64,000 bases of DNA from Pempheris klunzingeri (GCF_042242105.1 NC_092027.1:9327221-9391220); one strand, 5' to 3'. Positions 1 to 15,223 are shown, numbered from the stretch's first letter. The notes: generated from the letters alone by a model not told the origin. Program-made: numbers and translations.

Positions 1-29
1 GACTGACAACAATAACACACATCACTCAC

Positions 30-2068
<2,039 letters not shown>

Positions 2069-2705
2069 TCACTATGTCGCTCGGTTGCAGCGTTAATGTG
2101 TAATTAAAACACAGTCGTTTTAACGTGGTACACTATCCGTACTGGTCAGCACCTGCAGCAAACAAGCCAAGCGGTCGGGTTGTCATCCAAATTAACCAGG
2201 CGCGGAAAATTGGAGCAAAGACGCGACGGGCGACTTTTTTTTCGCGGATTCTGTGGACTGAAATCACGGCCGGTGGTACCGACACGGTTTCGGTCTGTGT
2301 TTCAATATCGTTACAATTTTCCAGGCTAAACGCTGCAGCTATTTGGTTCTAACGTTGTCCCACAAGCCACTGGCTCGTCCCTCGGACTGTTTGGGTTTGA
2401 AATTGAAACCCGCTTCCCACTTTGCAGACGCGCCCCCTCCACCTGGTGGAGCTGCACTGGTAACTAGCGCCCCTGCTGGCCAAGGCGTCATACTGCAGGT
2501 ACACCTCGTGAAATAATACAATTAATTTTAGGACAGCAAGCAATAAATTAGTGCTTTGCTTGGAAATTTGCATTGTAAATTTGCAGAGGTAGGAGGCCAA
2601 GGGTAAACAGAACCTTTCATCCTCTCTGTGCACTGTGTTCATTTTTCCTTACTTAAATACTATCAGGGATAGATATAGATAGGCTTTATAGTACTTGGAT
2701 TGAAC

Positions 2706-2737
2706 ATCCATCCATCCATCCATCCATCCATCCATCC
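2706..2737. repeat. (CATC)n microsatellite
   Basis: About eight uninterrupted CATC units abut the interspersed repeat that follows. Such tetranucleotide runs are commonly found at the end of this teleost repeat, so it is probably part of it. Confidence 0.85.
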
Positions 2738-2998
2738 TTTGTCTTATACTACTTGTCCTTAAGGGTCGTGGGGGGCTGGAGCCAATTCCAGCTGACATTT
2801 GGCACCCAGGATTGGTTGCCAGTCAATCACAAGGCCCACACATGGAGACAGCCAACCATTCACGCTCACACTGACACCTACGGGAAATCTAGAGTCACCA
2901 ATAAACCTGACCTTCATGTCTTTGGACTGTGAGAGAAAACATGCAAACTTCTTGCTGTAAGGCAATGCTGCTAACCACAACACCATCATGCTCCGCTG
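2738..2998. repeat. Teleost interspersed repeat with (CATC)n end
   Basis: The segment has the wording of a very common fish repeat: GGTTGCCAGTCAATCACAAG, then CCATTCACGCTCACACTGAC, AGAGTCACCAATAAACCTGA, CATGTCTTTGGACTGTGAGA and a final GCTAACCACAACACCATCAT. I recognise it by recollection of many fish introns and intergenic regions; its class is uncertain, probably a non-LTR-derived tail. It is diverged and has internal gaps, so it is old. Confidence 0.6.
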
Positions 2999-3245
2999 GA
3001 TTGAACAAAAATATGTGAATCTGCTATATAAGCATCAAACAGAAATAATGAAGTTATACAAAAATAAAATTTTGTGCTGTAGTCATTCATATTTTCAAAC
3101 ACATTTTCAATAAAAATAGGACAAACCTGCAGTTTTTGGGGCCCCAGTGCCTACTTTTGCAAAATAATGACTTATTATCTCAAAACGTCTCAAAAAGTCA
3201 TTATTTTGATAAAGTATCTCATCATTTTGAGATACTAAGTGACTG

Positions 3246-3261
3246 TCTGTGTGTGTGTTGT

Positions 3262-3301
<40 letters not shown>
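3246..3301. repeat. (TG)n microsatellite
   Basis: About 55 bp of nearly pure TG dinucleotides, with one TGTA interruption. Confidence 0.95.
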
Positions 3302-3305
<4 letters not shown>

Positions 3306-4097
3306 CAGTATTGCAATGATGCAGAGTAAAAAGATGCTAGAATAAATATGGGATAATTCTGTACAGGTTCCACAACACACTGTATAGTTTATAGTGAAAC
3401 ATTTACTCCCCGTTTACTAAAAACCTAAAAACCCACAAATTCAGTGTAACAACGGCACCAAATGATTACTGAAATAGATTCACAGATAAACTGCATTTGT
3501 AATTGTATTTTGGACACAGTCGGTCCGCCGGGGGCGTTAATGCCCTGAAGTTGTTTACCGACTGATAAAGAACAGACGAAGAAGAAAAAGCTGCGCAGAA
3601 AGCTGCGCAGTTGCCGTTTTCTTCAATCATGAATGATGGAGGCGAATGTTTTGATGGAGCCTAGGGACTAAAAAGCTCCGTTTTGTGGCGATAAACTCAA
3701 CTGCCGCATCAACCGAGGTTGTATTATGTGTAAAAACAGATACGAGGCGATTTATGTTTGACTAAGCAGGAGAGGCTCGGTTAGCTGATATCGTTTGCTG
3801 CGGCGGCCTAGCCATTTATAGATATATATGTATAGCTACATTAGCTAGCGTCGTGAAGTTGGTGCAGTCCTTTCATTTACTGAGCTCGCTGTGAGGCCCC
3901 GCTTTTACCTGCTGGGCTTCTCTTTATACTACAGCTCCACCGGGGATTACTTTATTAATCAAATATTATCTTACCTTAGATTGAAGTCAGATCATCGGGA
4001 AGTGTGAGCGCGGCGTCTTGATACCTAATCAAGGGGAAGCGGTTATCCATGTCCACGAGTTACTGCAGATTAACAACCTCTAACAACATCCGCAAAC

Positions 4098-7000
4098 ATG
4101 TCTTTAGTCGCCTATGGCAGCAGTGATGAAAGTGACTCAGAAGAAACCTCGACCTCCGCCGCACCGGAGAGCAAAGTCAGCGCAGGAGGGCTCTTCTCCC
4201 TCCTGCCTGCCCCTAAAAAGACAGGATCGGCTGGTGGAGACTATGGACCAAGCAAGGAGACAAAAGCGAACCCTTCAGCGGGGAACAGCACGTCTAACGA
4301 TGACCCAGATCCTCAGCCATCTAAAGGAGGCTTATTTTCTAGCCTGCCTAAGCCGAGGAAGCGAACAGAGCCCGTCAAGATTACTGTACCTCAAATCCAG
4401 AGAGGGGATGTGAGTACCGAGTCCGACCAGCCGCTTGCTTCCTGTTTTATATTATCAAGTTGTAACTCATAATCTGTGTATTTTTGTCCATAGTCAGACT
4501 CTGATGATGATGAACCATCAAAGAAGAAACAACCTCAGGTGAGAAAATCCTCTGATGTTCCTCTCAACATTTCTCCTCCTTCTGAAAGGCTAAAAATACA
4601 TTAAAATGCTGGGAACCAATGACAGAATATATTATTTGATCCCCTTTGTATACCCCTATTATTAGACTGCAGCAATGTAGCTGCCATTGCCTGATCTCAC
4701 ACTGCCCCTTTTCCATTCATCTCCTGTCTTATCTCTTGCCTTCTCCAGAGTGCAGGTTCAGGCCTCTCCTCCCTTCTACCACAACCCAAAAACCTGACAG
4801 TGAAGGAGATCGACAGACCTCTGATTCCTCATGCGCTCACCAAGCGCCAAGAACCCAAAGGACCGAAGCCAGGGACGCCGGCTCAGGGTCTGCTCGGTTC
4901 TAGTGCATCCCCCTCTGCTATCAAAGCTGCAGCGAAGTCAGCTGCCTTGCAGCTGGCAAGACAAATAGCCACTGACGACCAGGATAACGAGGAGGACATT
5001 ACCCCACAGAACTACTTTTCTCTGGGTGAGAGCTCCCAGCCTCTCCCTGCAGTCGTCCCAAGCTTAGACCCTGAGACAGGAGCCGCCACAGAGCCTCTTT
5101 CTCTTGCACCAGCAGACGAGCCCGGTCAGTCAGACGCCCCTCTTGACTTCGCAGGGAACCATGAGGGAGCGAGTGCATGGGGGGCTCAATATCCTCAGTA
5201 CCAACAGCCAGTGGCAGGCCCTGAAGCTTTCCCTTCGGTAATCATGACTCATACAGTACCTTATACCTTTATATCTATGTTAGCCGAATGGCTTTAAATT
5301 CAGATTATACTATGTATGATTTTACTTGCATGATAACATGTATAATTACATTAAGTTCAATATTTAATGCAGCCCTCTTTTAAGTGCTGGAATATCTTAT
5401 TATAACAGTCAGCTCTGATCTGAGTGTGTCAAGAAAACCCACAGGAAGCCTTGACTTCATGAATAGTCGAGGCATGCATTCACTTGCCCGATATCCAGTC
5501 ATGTACTACAGATACCGTTTACAGTATAGATGCTATTGTGACACACTCACAAGTAGAATAAGATCGCCTTGAAATCAATTCCAAAAATATACATGGAGGC
5601 AACAATAGTCACACACTGGTCTTTTATAGTTTCAGATCTGTTGAGCGTTTGCAGTGAAATCCTTGTTTTGCCATTTTGAAACATTAACAATGCACAAAAT
5701 CCAGTGGTTTGTAGTGAATAGAAGGGCTGCCAGTATCCCAAGTGAGCTAACAGCTTGAACTACAGTTGTCCAGGGGAAACAAGTCAAAAAAACGAGAGCA
5801 GTCCTATGATCAACTATAGACAATAAAGAGATGTAAACCAGGAAGAACTGAAAATGAATTTAACATCCCATACTTTTCCTCCTTGGACAGGGATATTATA
5901 ATGAGCCATACTACCAAGATCCTAACACCGGACTGACTGAGGCTGAAGAGCCTGACCAGTCTGCCATGTTTGATGATGAAGCGGTAAGAAGAATGCTGCT
6001 TCTTCTATTTGTATTGTTTAGCTGTATAACCAGCTGCAGCATGGTTTTGTTTCACTCCAAGCCAGGTTGAAAATGTTGTTTAACTGATATGAGCATTTCC
6101 CTCCTGAACTTCAGTTCATGCGGCTGCAAGGGAAACGCAACAGGGGCAAAGAGGAGGTGAAGTTTCTGGAGATCAAAGGGGACGACCAGCTGAGTGGCAA
6201 CCAGCAGTGGATGACCAAGAGCATGTCGGAGGAGAAGCAGACCCGTCAGTCCTTCAGCAAGGTGACCTGACTACATTTCCGTCACAGTAGGAGGTCCAGA
6301 ACGGACAGGGTTGGGTGTAAGGTCCTGCTTAGGTTCATGTTCAGATTTTTAGCTCAGCTTCCAGAAAGTGGAAGGATTTTGTGTGGTCTTGTTCACCATT
6401 GATTTACACTCAGTTGAGAACGGAAACCCATCGGCCCTAGAATGTGTGATGTGGTGGAATGAATGAATCTTTATTGTCTTTATTGCCATTATAACGGGTA
6501 CAACAAAATTGAAAGGTGCAATCCTCCTTAGGTGCCATAAAAAGTATAAAAGAAACACACTAGAATACTGTGTAATAAATATATAAAGAACAAAGTGCAG
6601 AATAAAAAGTACACTAAAGTGCAATATAAAAGAGAAATATCTTCGAGACCTAAACAACACGTCATTGTGTTGTATGTTGCGTCAACTTTGTACTGTACTC
6701 TGGCAAAGCAATTTTCTTCGGGATCAATAAAGTTGCTCTTATCTTATCTTATTGCACAAGACCTGTTTAGACCTTACAACAGAAAGGATTCTTATTCCTG
6801 TAACGTGAGCAATCACGAGGGAGCAAATGGCTTTGGTTATTTGACTCTTGAGGTTTTTACCAAACGAAACACGCAGATGAGTTTGATATTCACAGGGCTG
6901 TTACAAAAATGATTTAACGTAAGTCAGAAAGCATAAACGGTCAGAACATGCCCTTATTGATCACATGAGCCTGTAGTCAGACTACAACACGTGCATTACA

Positions 7001-8121
7001 ACACATTTACTGCTTAGATATTAATGTAACGTCTTTTTTTTTTTTTTTTAACCATTTTCATTTCTGCAGAAAAAAGGAGAACAGCCTACAGGACAACAGC
7101 GACGCAAGCATCAGATAACGTATCTCATACACCAGGTGAGTGCCTCATTTGTGGAACATACATTTTGTCATCTGCTCATGTTTGCGAGCTTCCATGGGGA
7201 CGTCTATGCCGACGCGTAACACCTAATATTGGAGAAATTGTTTTGACTCCAAAAACAGCCTAGGATTCAAGGGTCAGGGATTCAGAGTTCAATTAAAATC
7301 ACATATTGTAGCTTAGGCAAGAGCTTCTAGTGTAACTGAGCAAACCTCAATGATTAATTTTGAGTTGGTTTTGAAGGAGATGCAGTGCAGGATGGGAGTA
7401 AGGGGTTTCTGTACAAACATACCAGGAGTCTGCACTCCCAGTGTTGCATGTCTGCTCACGTTGAGCTCCAGGTTGATGGCCGACATGCTTGTTTGCACAG
7501 AGCAAACCTCAAGGCTCGTGTTGACTACAGTACGCCTGAGGTTTATACAGGAAGCTGCATATCCGACATATCCACCATGACACATCCACACAAGGCATTC
7601 AAACCAGCTTAAAAAGGAGCCAAATTTCTCTAAACTCTCTTAAGTCAACTAAGCAGCGTCTTGTTTAACCTTCAGTGATTGTCGTGCTGTTGTTCTATCA
7701 CACGGGTTTTATTTTTTACACACCATTGATAGTATTCAGTGTTGGGATACACACATTTTTTGTGTGCTCACTCAGGCTTGCCCCCCCCCTGTGATATCTC
7801 TGGCAGCCTGATCCCCATAATTAGACTTGCATACTGTTTACAGATCCCACGCCAGCATTTGAAAATCTCTTTACATTTTTGAATTAAAACAAACAACAAA
7901 AAAATGGTTCAAATGACCCAAAAAAAACTTAAAATCAACGCGTACTCATTTTAAAAGGCATTATTTTATCTACAATCTACATTTAATCCCACAAAAATTT
8001 ACCAGGAATTTTACTTGAATTTCTTCCGTCACAGGCAAAGGAACGCGAGTTGGAGCTGAAGAACAACTGGGCAGAAAACAAGCTGACCCGCCGGCAGACC
8101 CAGGCCAAATATGGTTTCTAA
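4098..8121 (+). CDS. prcc: Proline-rich protein PRCC (mitotic checkpoint/splicing-associated nuclear protein)
   Basis: Seven coding exons join in phase 0: 4098-4409, 4494-4538, 4749-5237, 5891-5983, 6115-6261, 7070-7135 and 8035-8121, giving about 412 residues. The start MSLVAYGSSDESDSEE and the acidic N-terminus are typical of PRCC. Family blocks follow in order: SGLSSLLPQPKNLTVKEI, SPSAIKAAAKSAALQL, LQGKRNRGKEEVKFLEIKGD, GEQPTGQQRRKHQITYLIHQ and the C-terminus ELELKNNWAENKLTRRQTQA followed by KYGF. The conserved C-terminal third is the part retained in mammalian PRCC-TFE3 fusions. PRCC is nuclear, binds MAD2B and is found with splicing factors. The protein is less proline-rich than the human one. 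It is convergent with mrpl9 downstream. Confidence 0.95.
6455..6770. repeat. Interspersed repeat cluster in prcc intron 5
   Basis: The first part (about 6455-6545) reads ATCTTTATTGTCTTTATTGC then ACAACAAAATTGAAAGGTGC, a common fish repeat wording. The second part (about 6700-6770) ends TCTTCGGGATCAATAAAGTT and runs into an (ATCTT)n tail, a typical 3' end of fish non-LTR retrotransposon copies. A related tail occurs at 12448-12490. Confidence 0.5.
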
Positions 8122-10402
8122 ATCTCATACTGTGGACTCGTGGAGGCATGTGGAAACCCTGCATCAGAAAATAGATTAGACATTTCCAGATCTCTCTTCA
8201 GTGTTTGGAAAGAAACTAATCACACCCTAATACAGATGTTCCCTGCTGCCCTCCTTCCTCTGTATTTGCGTTGAATTGGTAATATTTAGTTGGTTTTTTT
8301 TGGTCAACTTTCTCATAAGGTGTTACCCCAGTCACAGTAAATATAGGCGCTATACCTACTTAAAAATGTAACTGTGTTTTTAAGGTACCTGTGGCCAGTT
8401 GATGACTGATATGACACAATGTGACCCTGAAGTGGCCAATATAAATGTTTTCCTTTTGAACGTGTGTGCTTCCTGTTCATACAGTGAACACTGATGTACG
8501 GCTCCTTTATTGTGACAAAGACAGATCACTCCACAAGACAGGTTTGGTTCTCTGGCAATCGTACAAATGTTCGTAGAATGTTGCCATTGATAATGAGAAA
8601 TGAACTGGACTCATTAGAAAGCTGTGACATTTATACGTTATACATATTTATCTCAACACAAACAACTTTGTAATAAAAAAATAAAGATGTTGGAGTTGCT
8701 CATAATGACTTTCATTAAATTAAGGGTGTTGCTGTTGATTTGTCCCTATTTGTTTTCTTCTTTTTTTTCCAAAGAACATGCAAGAACTGCCAGAGAACCA
8801 AACCTGTCAGTTTCAGATGGGTCTGTAGCTACAATCAGGCCAAAAAAACCCATCAGATTTTAACACGAAACTGGAATTTAACTCTGAATTTTACTTGGCT
8901 GCATCTTACAGTTCAGTAGTTTTCTCCTAAATCCCAATGGCGGCTCTTTATATTATGCTGAATTTGATGATTAGTTGTCAGTAATGCAACAAGTGTATAT
9001 GTCAAATGCTGAGCACATTTGTGTCTAGGTGGTTGAGAGGAATAACTATTTCTTTCTTCTGCTCCCGTTTTAGGAAAATTTTGCCATCAAAGTGAATGAG
9101 GAATATCTATTTATGTGGCTTGTCCACTGCCAGGGAGACAGAAATACACTTAAGACTTTTATTGAGCGAAACTGCTATGAGCTGTTCAATGTGATACTGC
9201 CAATCTCTCCAGTGCTGGAGGATATAGCAGATTTGTTTTCTTTTCTAATGACTGTAAAGATCGATCTTCTCTCAATACTACAAGGCAGCCTTTTAAATAG
9301 CTTTTCATAGAAGCACTGACATTTATTTGTGCTCTAACGGTCTCCTGCTCTTATATCAAAGCGATGGGTAGTCCACCGTCCAGTGCTCTATTTCCATAGA
9401 GCATAAATGTTGACAAATATTTCTACATGTATTATATTTCACTACAAATTGGATTTTGCAGAGATCTCCATTTGTAAACTATGGCAGGGTGCGGCGGCAG
9501 CTCCGTAGTCCATTACCGCACCAACACATGCACAACCTGATCTGCCTCAAATAATAATCTGATGGTTGGCAAAAACATTACCAGCAGTCCAGGAAAATTA
9601 ACTGCTTTCACAGCTATGGTACACTCCGCCTGCAGAGCTTCTGTCAGAGCACATTTACACACCTGACAGTATGAATCCATATCCATAGACATATCTTATT
9701 GACAGGAATATAAGTTATAGAGCTTAAACAGAATGTTTGTTTTCTTTGCCTTGCACCTTATTCTCAACATCTCTTAGGCAGTGCAAAGGGTGTTTTGATA
9801 ATGTGCATTTCTTTATTAATCAGACATTCAGAGCACTTCTTGGTTAATAACATATCTGTTCAACGGCGTGACTGGGAATTTTTTGTTTGGTTTTGTTTAT
9901 CCTCTACTTTTGTTATGGGTGTTGTGCAGTTAAAATGAATTAATTAATGAATAAATCTTTTCCTTTCCTGGCTCCACACCTTTGAATGCAACTGGGTGGT
10001 TTCTGGTTATGTCTGGTTTCACAGTGATACACGTTTTACATGCAGTGGCATTACAAAAGTTACTTACTTTTCCCAACAATGCTGCATTTTCCTTAAATGT
10101 GAAACCTCTACAGGTTCCTTAGAAGCATCCCACAGGACTTTTCTGAACTGTTTCTGTTGGTGGACCTTCAGCAGTGTGTATTGTTCCTCACAGTTCACTC
10201 ACAACACTGAGTAAAATTAAGTTTACATTCAGTTGTAATATTCGTACAGATCAGATTTTTAATGGCTCGTGCACATGCATGAGAAGGATGCACGTCTGAA
10301 AGGAATGAAAATTAGCATTTTAATAATCACAATGTTTTTATGCCTGTATAATGTGTGTTACAGGTAAACAAGGTCCATTTGAGCTCTATGGATCCCCTCA
10401 CT
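8122..10402. other. prcc 3' UTR and prcc-mrpl9 convergent intergenic region
   Basis: After the prcc stop the sequence is AT-rich with no supported gene. A polyadenylation signal for prcc is plausible near 8670-8690, where TAATAAAAAAATAAAG contains overlapping AATAAA words. The open frame at 9092-9310 shows no family resemblance and no splice context. Nothing else is recognised up to the mrpl9 stop. Confidence 0.5.
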
Positions 10403-13075
10403 TTACTCTTTTTTGGGACTGTCACTTGGTGGTGCTGTTTTGTCTTGACTCGTCTGCGTTCCTGCTGCCGTTTCTTCTCCTGCTGAGGCCGAAGCTTCAC
10501 TAACTTGACTAACAGAGTCTTTACCAGCTTCAGCCCTCACTGCAGACACAGCCTTCAGACCAACAGCGTCCTCTTCATCAGCAGGTCCTGGAACATTTGA
10601 GTCTGCCTGCTCCTGCTGCATTTGTTTTTTCTGCTTTTGATAACTTGCAGACGGGTCTTCGTGAGGCAGCAGCGACACGGGGATGCGAACTTTGTCAATT
10701 CCATTAACCTGAAAGATAAAAATATGAAGAATGAGCAGTCTGGTCTTTGGCGGAACATCAGCCACAACCTGCTTATGTTTAGTGATGTTTTAATTGTTTT
10801 GGGATGATGAGAGTGACATGAAGAAGTGCTCTTGGGGTATTGTGGTGAAATATTAAAAAGGTTAAGGTTCAAGGTAACTAAAAAAAAATATATTGTCTTT
10901 CTAGTATATAGCTGCTGCTAAAATGTGTCAATTTTCTTGCAACAGACAGACCTTATAATGTAAACACCCACACATAACATTTTTAACACGCTAAATGTTT
11001 GAAATCAATGTCTACAAACTACTAAAACAACATCCATAGTGCTGAGCTACACTTGCAGGCACGTGATGCACTGAAAAAGAACATTTCTCACCTGAACTTC
11101 ACACCAGTAGTCGCCCACTTCATTGACTGACTCAAACGGAAGACTCAATGCATGAGGTGGCACAACAACTCCCAGCTATGGAAAAGTTTTATTTAAGTCA
11201 ATGAAACAATTACTGTCATGTTTAGCAGAGGCACTTCATGTCAAACTGGGCATGAACAGGACATATTTTGAGCAGATAATACAATGTAGGGGAAATGGAA
11301 GAGGAAAGAAAAGACCATACCTTCTTGAGAAACTGTCTGCAGATGACCTCTTTAGTGACCTGAAATTCTTCCACAGGCATTTTGTTTATCTTCAACGTGC
11401 AGCGCTTAAGGAACTCCAAAGTCTGTAAAAAAAAAAAAAAAAAAAAAAACACCAGGAAACCTTAGTTAGAAAAGTCACAGCTGTTACTAAATAACTGTGA
11501 CTCCAGTACAGGATGAAAAAAATCTTCACTTGATGAAAACTCACCATTTGTCCAGTGCGGGTTTGGATTCTATCCTCTGGCCTCCCCTCACGCAAAAGCT
11601 GTTGTTAGTTAAAGTGACAATCATCAATAGATATATTGCTATCTGAAATGTGGGGGGAATAAATGACTGAATTAATTAAAATGCAATACACACTCTCAAC
11701 TCCTCCGCAAATATGTGTTTGTTCTCTGGTGATGGATACACCGCGAGGCCTTGGGGCAGCAGCTTATTTCTGCCAATAGACTTCTTCACATACACCGTGT
11801 CTCCTCGTCCACCAAGCTCTATCAGGACAAACAAAAGTTTTATTTGCGCAAAGAAAATTGTTAAAACTTTGAAATCAGAAATGTGAGGTTTATATGATCT
11901 GTTAGAAGCACCGTAGACACTCACTGGGTACTGTCTGAGTCAGAATGAGCTCCATCTTGTCCTTGGGATTGTGTTTGATGTCTTCAACCAACTTGTAGAT
12001 TCGGTGTCTTCGAGGGTGAAGCCTCGGCGGACTGCCGATTTTAGATAAGGGTACCTGCCACCAGCGCTCTACCACGACTGTGTTCTGTGGAAACATCAAG
12101 CATAAAACTGTATATCTGCTGTCACGTCCATGTGAAAAACAAAACTAACCGTAGCCTTCACAGGGCTTCAGTTTATGTTGATTGTGCGGATTTGTGATCT
12201 TTGTTGTTATGGCTCTCCAGCTAAACTGTAGTGATGATGTTATTATGAGTGGACTGGTATGTTTCTGTGGGCCCATTTCTCTCTGTCTTTCCACTTAAAT
12301 GGAGCATCTCCTGTTAATATACATGTCATTCATAAAAAAGACTTGTTTCAAAGGCAGATGCACGTCAAGTTTCACACATGTCAAGATCTTCCCCCAAGAT
12401 TCTCTGAATGCAAAAAAGACAGAAAACATGTCTAAAAGGATGATTGATGGAATGGAATTTCCCCTTGGGGATTAATAAAGTATATTGATACAAAAGTAAA
12501 AAATAAAAGACAATTATTCTCAAGTTACAGACTCTTAATTCACTTAAAAATGTATATATTTGGATTACTTAAAATTCTATAGATCAATACCCATTCACTG
12601 GTGCAATGATTAACTCGTAGGGAATTTAAATTCATGTTTCATGCACACACATATATGGATGTATATGGCTTACACTGCTACAGATGAAGTGAGAAATAAC
12701 GTGATGATAAATAACAGGCCATTCATTAACATTTTTAGGTTTATAGGAGTACTTAGTTTTGTGCATTTAAACTCAATGGGGTGATGTGGTGTGTAGTTTA
12801 AGCAATGAAAAGTATTGTAATATTCAAGAATATTTTATGACTATAAGTTAATTGGTTATATTTATATCTGTAACATTAACCAGAAGTAATGGTGTCACAA
12901 CGCTGACCCTCCTGGTGCGAACCAGTTTGAGACGGTGACAGATTCTAGATGTAGTTTCCTAGTGTTGTGTTGTGAAGAGCAGAGTCTGACTGACCTGAGC
13001 AGGAGTCAGGGAGAAGCTCCTGACAGCAGGCTGCAGCAGCAGATCCTGAAGGACGCGGCGGCCCGAGCTCCACAT
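10403..13075 (-). CDS. mrpl9: Mitochondrial ribosomal protein bL9m
   Basis: Seven coding exons on the minus strand join cleanly: 13075-12995, 12084-11925, 11818-11694, 11598-11545, 11422-11321, 11175-11092 and 10708-10403, about 303 residues. Exon 1 ([20 protein letters not shown]) is Arg-rich and amphipathic, fitting a mitochondrial targeting peptide. Exons 2-3 carry the bL9m core: [36 protein letters not shown], and [20 protein letters not shown] followed by [11 protein letters not shown], the bL9 signature. Later exons give [15 protein letters not shown] and [20 protein letters not shown]. It is a structural protein of the mitochondrial large ribosomal subunit. The last exon adds an unusual acidic Ala/Ser/Gln-rich tail ending in SDSPKKE. 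Confidence 0.93.
11426..11449. repeat. Poly(A) run in mrpl9 intron 4
   Basis: About 23 A residues on the plus strand, i.e. a T tract directly before the acceptor of mrpl9 exon 5. It serves as an extreme polypyrimidine tract. Confidence 0.9.
12448..12490. repeat. Non-LTR-type repeat tail
   Basis: The wording GGAATTTCCCCTTGGGGATT followed by AATAAAGTATATTGATAC is a common 3' end of fish LINE/SINE copies. Only this short tail is recognisable, inside mrpl9 intron 1. Confidence 0.45.
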
Positions 13076-13350
13076 GGTCATTAAACCCCGCGCTTCACCT
13101 CCTTCAACACTTTCAGTCACACTGACCACTAAGAAGTCCTCTGGTTCCTTGGTTTACACACCTCCACCATCGGCGGACTCCTCAGTTACCGGCCAGATAA
13201 CCGCAGCATGGACATTAGCTAACGGCTAGCAGCTAACTAGTGGAGATAGTTCTGTGTCTGTGTGTGTGTGTGTGTGTGTGTGACGTAAGAAGGACCCCAG
13301 TAGCTGCTATAGTAGTCCCGAAGAAAGCCTGAATTAAAAGTTACCACAAA

Positions 13351-13352
<2 letters not shown>

Positions 13353-13422
<70 letters not shown>
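13353..13422. repeat. (ATCT)n microsatellite
   Basis: About 17 pure ATCT tetranucleotide units. Confidence 0.95.
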
Positions 13423-13583
13423 GGTCTTCAGGATTCATTAAATACTTTAGACATGTGGTATATTGAATGTTTCATTTTTTACACATTTAATCAAGCAAAC
13501 AACACATCAAACCTTCAATCTCAAGCAACACAATTGTTACAATACCATGTTAGGTGGTGCAATCAAGGAAAATTACTCCACTG

Positions 13584-13588
<5 letters not shown>

Positions 13589-13626
<38 letters not shown>

Positions 13627-13648
13627 CTCTCTCTCTCTCTCTCTCTCG
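13589..13648. repeat. Compound (CA)n(CT)n microsatellite
   Basis: CA dinucleotides to 13622 switch directly to CT dinucleotides to 13648. Confidence 0.95.
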
Positions 13649-14025
13649 ATCTCAATATTGAATGAATGTTAGCTGAACATCCAGCAGTTTATCTTTTATC
13701 TGTTAAAATGATGGTTTGGCGTCAACAGGAAGCTTGTGATGTGACAGTGCAAAATGTTACTTCAGTCTCAAGTATGGTAAGGCTCCTTTCTTCAAGTGTT
13801 ACAGGAAGATTGCAGGAAGAAAAAATCTTGTAGCAATTTTGAGGGCTTTTACTTGTAGCTGCCTCCAACATTTATATCTACTGTACGACCACAAAGAATC
13901 AAAAATCTACCACAAATAATAAAAATAACCCTCTTGACTGTCAAAAATTGGTAAAAGTTTCACCCCTGTCAAACAGTGTAACGGTAAATTCCTCAGACAC
14001 TTGAAGACATGAGCTACAATTTGTA

Positions 14026-15223
14026 TCACACATCACCAGCAGTGGGTTCCTCAGAATCACTTATTGTTCCGTAGAAAGAATAGCGGTTAGGTATCAGCCT
14101 GCGTCGTGCAAACACAGTCGCACAGCAGGTCACTGTGGCGAAGCAACAACAGCAGACAAACACTAGAGCCATGGTGGCCCACACCAGGGTGGTGACAATG
14201 AAGGCAAACTGGTAGGTTGTCTGGTGGCAGTACCGAGCTTCTCCAGGTGAGTAGCTGGGAGGATGTACGGCATAAACCCAGGTGGTGCCTACAGGGGAGC
14301 ATTTCAGAACATTTTTTTAGCTGAACTCGATGTGACTCAGGATTCAGCTGCATTTAAATCAGAATTTGATAATTGTTTGGTCACTGTCAACCAAATCTGA
14401 TCAAACCAAACCTGTACAGTCATTTTGAATGTTTAACTCTTAAGGTCAACTCTAAAGCCTCTTAAAACTGTCCTTCAAAACTAAAGTTGTGGAGACATAC
14501 TTTTTAGGGGCTTTAAACTAACTATTGCACATGTTTTAGAATTGTAGTGACGTAGAAGTGTAATGTAGCATTGCACTAAAATAAGAACCTCACATTTACT
14601 CTTATGCACACCACATGACTAAATGTACCTAATTGTTGTACACCACTGCCTGATTCAAGAATGTAGGGATATTTATCTTGGCGTTAACAATAACATCCTG
14701 CTGATATTTTCACCCACCTGCGATAAACCAGCCAAAACTGAAGAGGTGCAGGAGGGCCATGCAGACCGAGCTTACAATTAAAGCAAAGCCGTCCTCCCAG
14801 AAGCTCCTGGTGTAGGTCAGAGACAGAGAGAGCAGGCTGGCTGCTCCCAGCACTATCAGGTAGATGGGGATGCTGGGCTGTACTGGACAACGGTCCATAT
14901 GTGTAGCCCCTGTGATGCAGGTGTCCAGATCCGGAAAAGATGTCAATAATAGCGTGGGATTTTGAAAAAGTTTCAAAAACATACAAAATAATATATTGCA
15001 GTGATCAAACAGCTTTAAACTCACCCAAACCAATGGCTGCAATCATAACCATCCACCAAATAATATTCACAACAACTACGAGAAAGGAAGAGGGACAGGG
15101 TCAAGAATTGGTATCGCAGTACAACATGAAGACATAAATGTGATGGAGGAAAGACTTCTAACCAAGTGTTGAAATGAGCACGGCACTTTGAGGCCTCAAT
15201 TCCTCCTGTGAAGACGGGCTCAT
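14026..15223 (-). CDS. Four-pass membrane protein, TMEM272-like
   Basis: Four coding exons on the minus strand: 15223-15163, 15075-15025, 14909-14718 and 14288-14026, about 188 residues from MSPSSQEELRPQSAVLISTL. A non-coding exon ending at 15312 (CACAG before GTACAG) probably precedes it. Four hydrophobic segments are visible: VVVNIIWWMVMIAAIGLG (about 21-38), IPIYLIVLGAASLLSLSL (52-69), ALIVSSVCMALLHLFSFGWF (80-99), and a final FAFIVTTLVWATMALVFVCC (130-149) running into a Cys-rich CCCC patch. Between segments 1 and 2 lies the DRCPVQPSIPIYLIV block that I associate with TMEM272-type proteins. The cytoplasmic tail ends YGTISDSEEP. Function is unknown; the name rests on recollection of the family. 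Confidence 0.7.

Larger units (their letters stand above)
13076..14025. other. mrpl9 upstream region with microsatellites
   Basis: This interval separates the mrpl9 start from the stop of the tmem272-like gene; both genes are on the minus strand. It contains a (GT)n run at 13259-13281, (ATCT)n at about 13353-13422, and (CA)n at 13589-13622 running into (CT)n at 13623-13648. The first 150 bp beside mrpl9 are its presumed promoter and 5' UTR. No other gene is seen. Confidence 0.6.

Noticed and set aside
2706-2737. CRISPR-like regular repeat
   Set aside because: A simple tetranucleotide run in a vertebrate genome, without spacers.
3107-3373. Open frames with long HTHTHT or CVCVCV runs
   Set aside because: They are translations of the (TG)n microsatellite and have no other protein features. 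The same holds for the frames at 13453-13672.
9092-9310. 72-residue frame after prcc
   Set aside because: No homology recognised, no splice or promoter context, AT-rich surroundings; likely chance.
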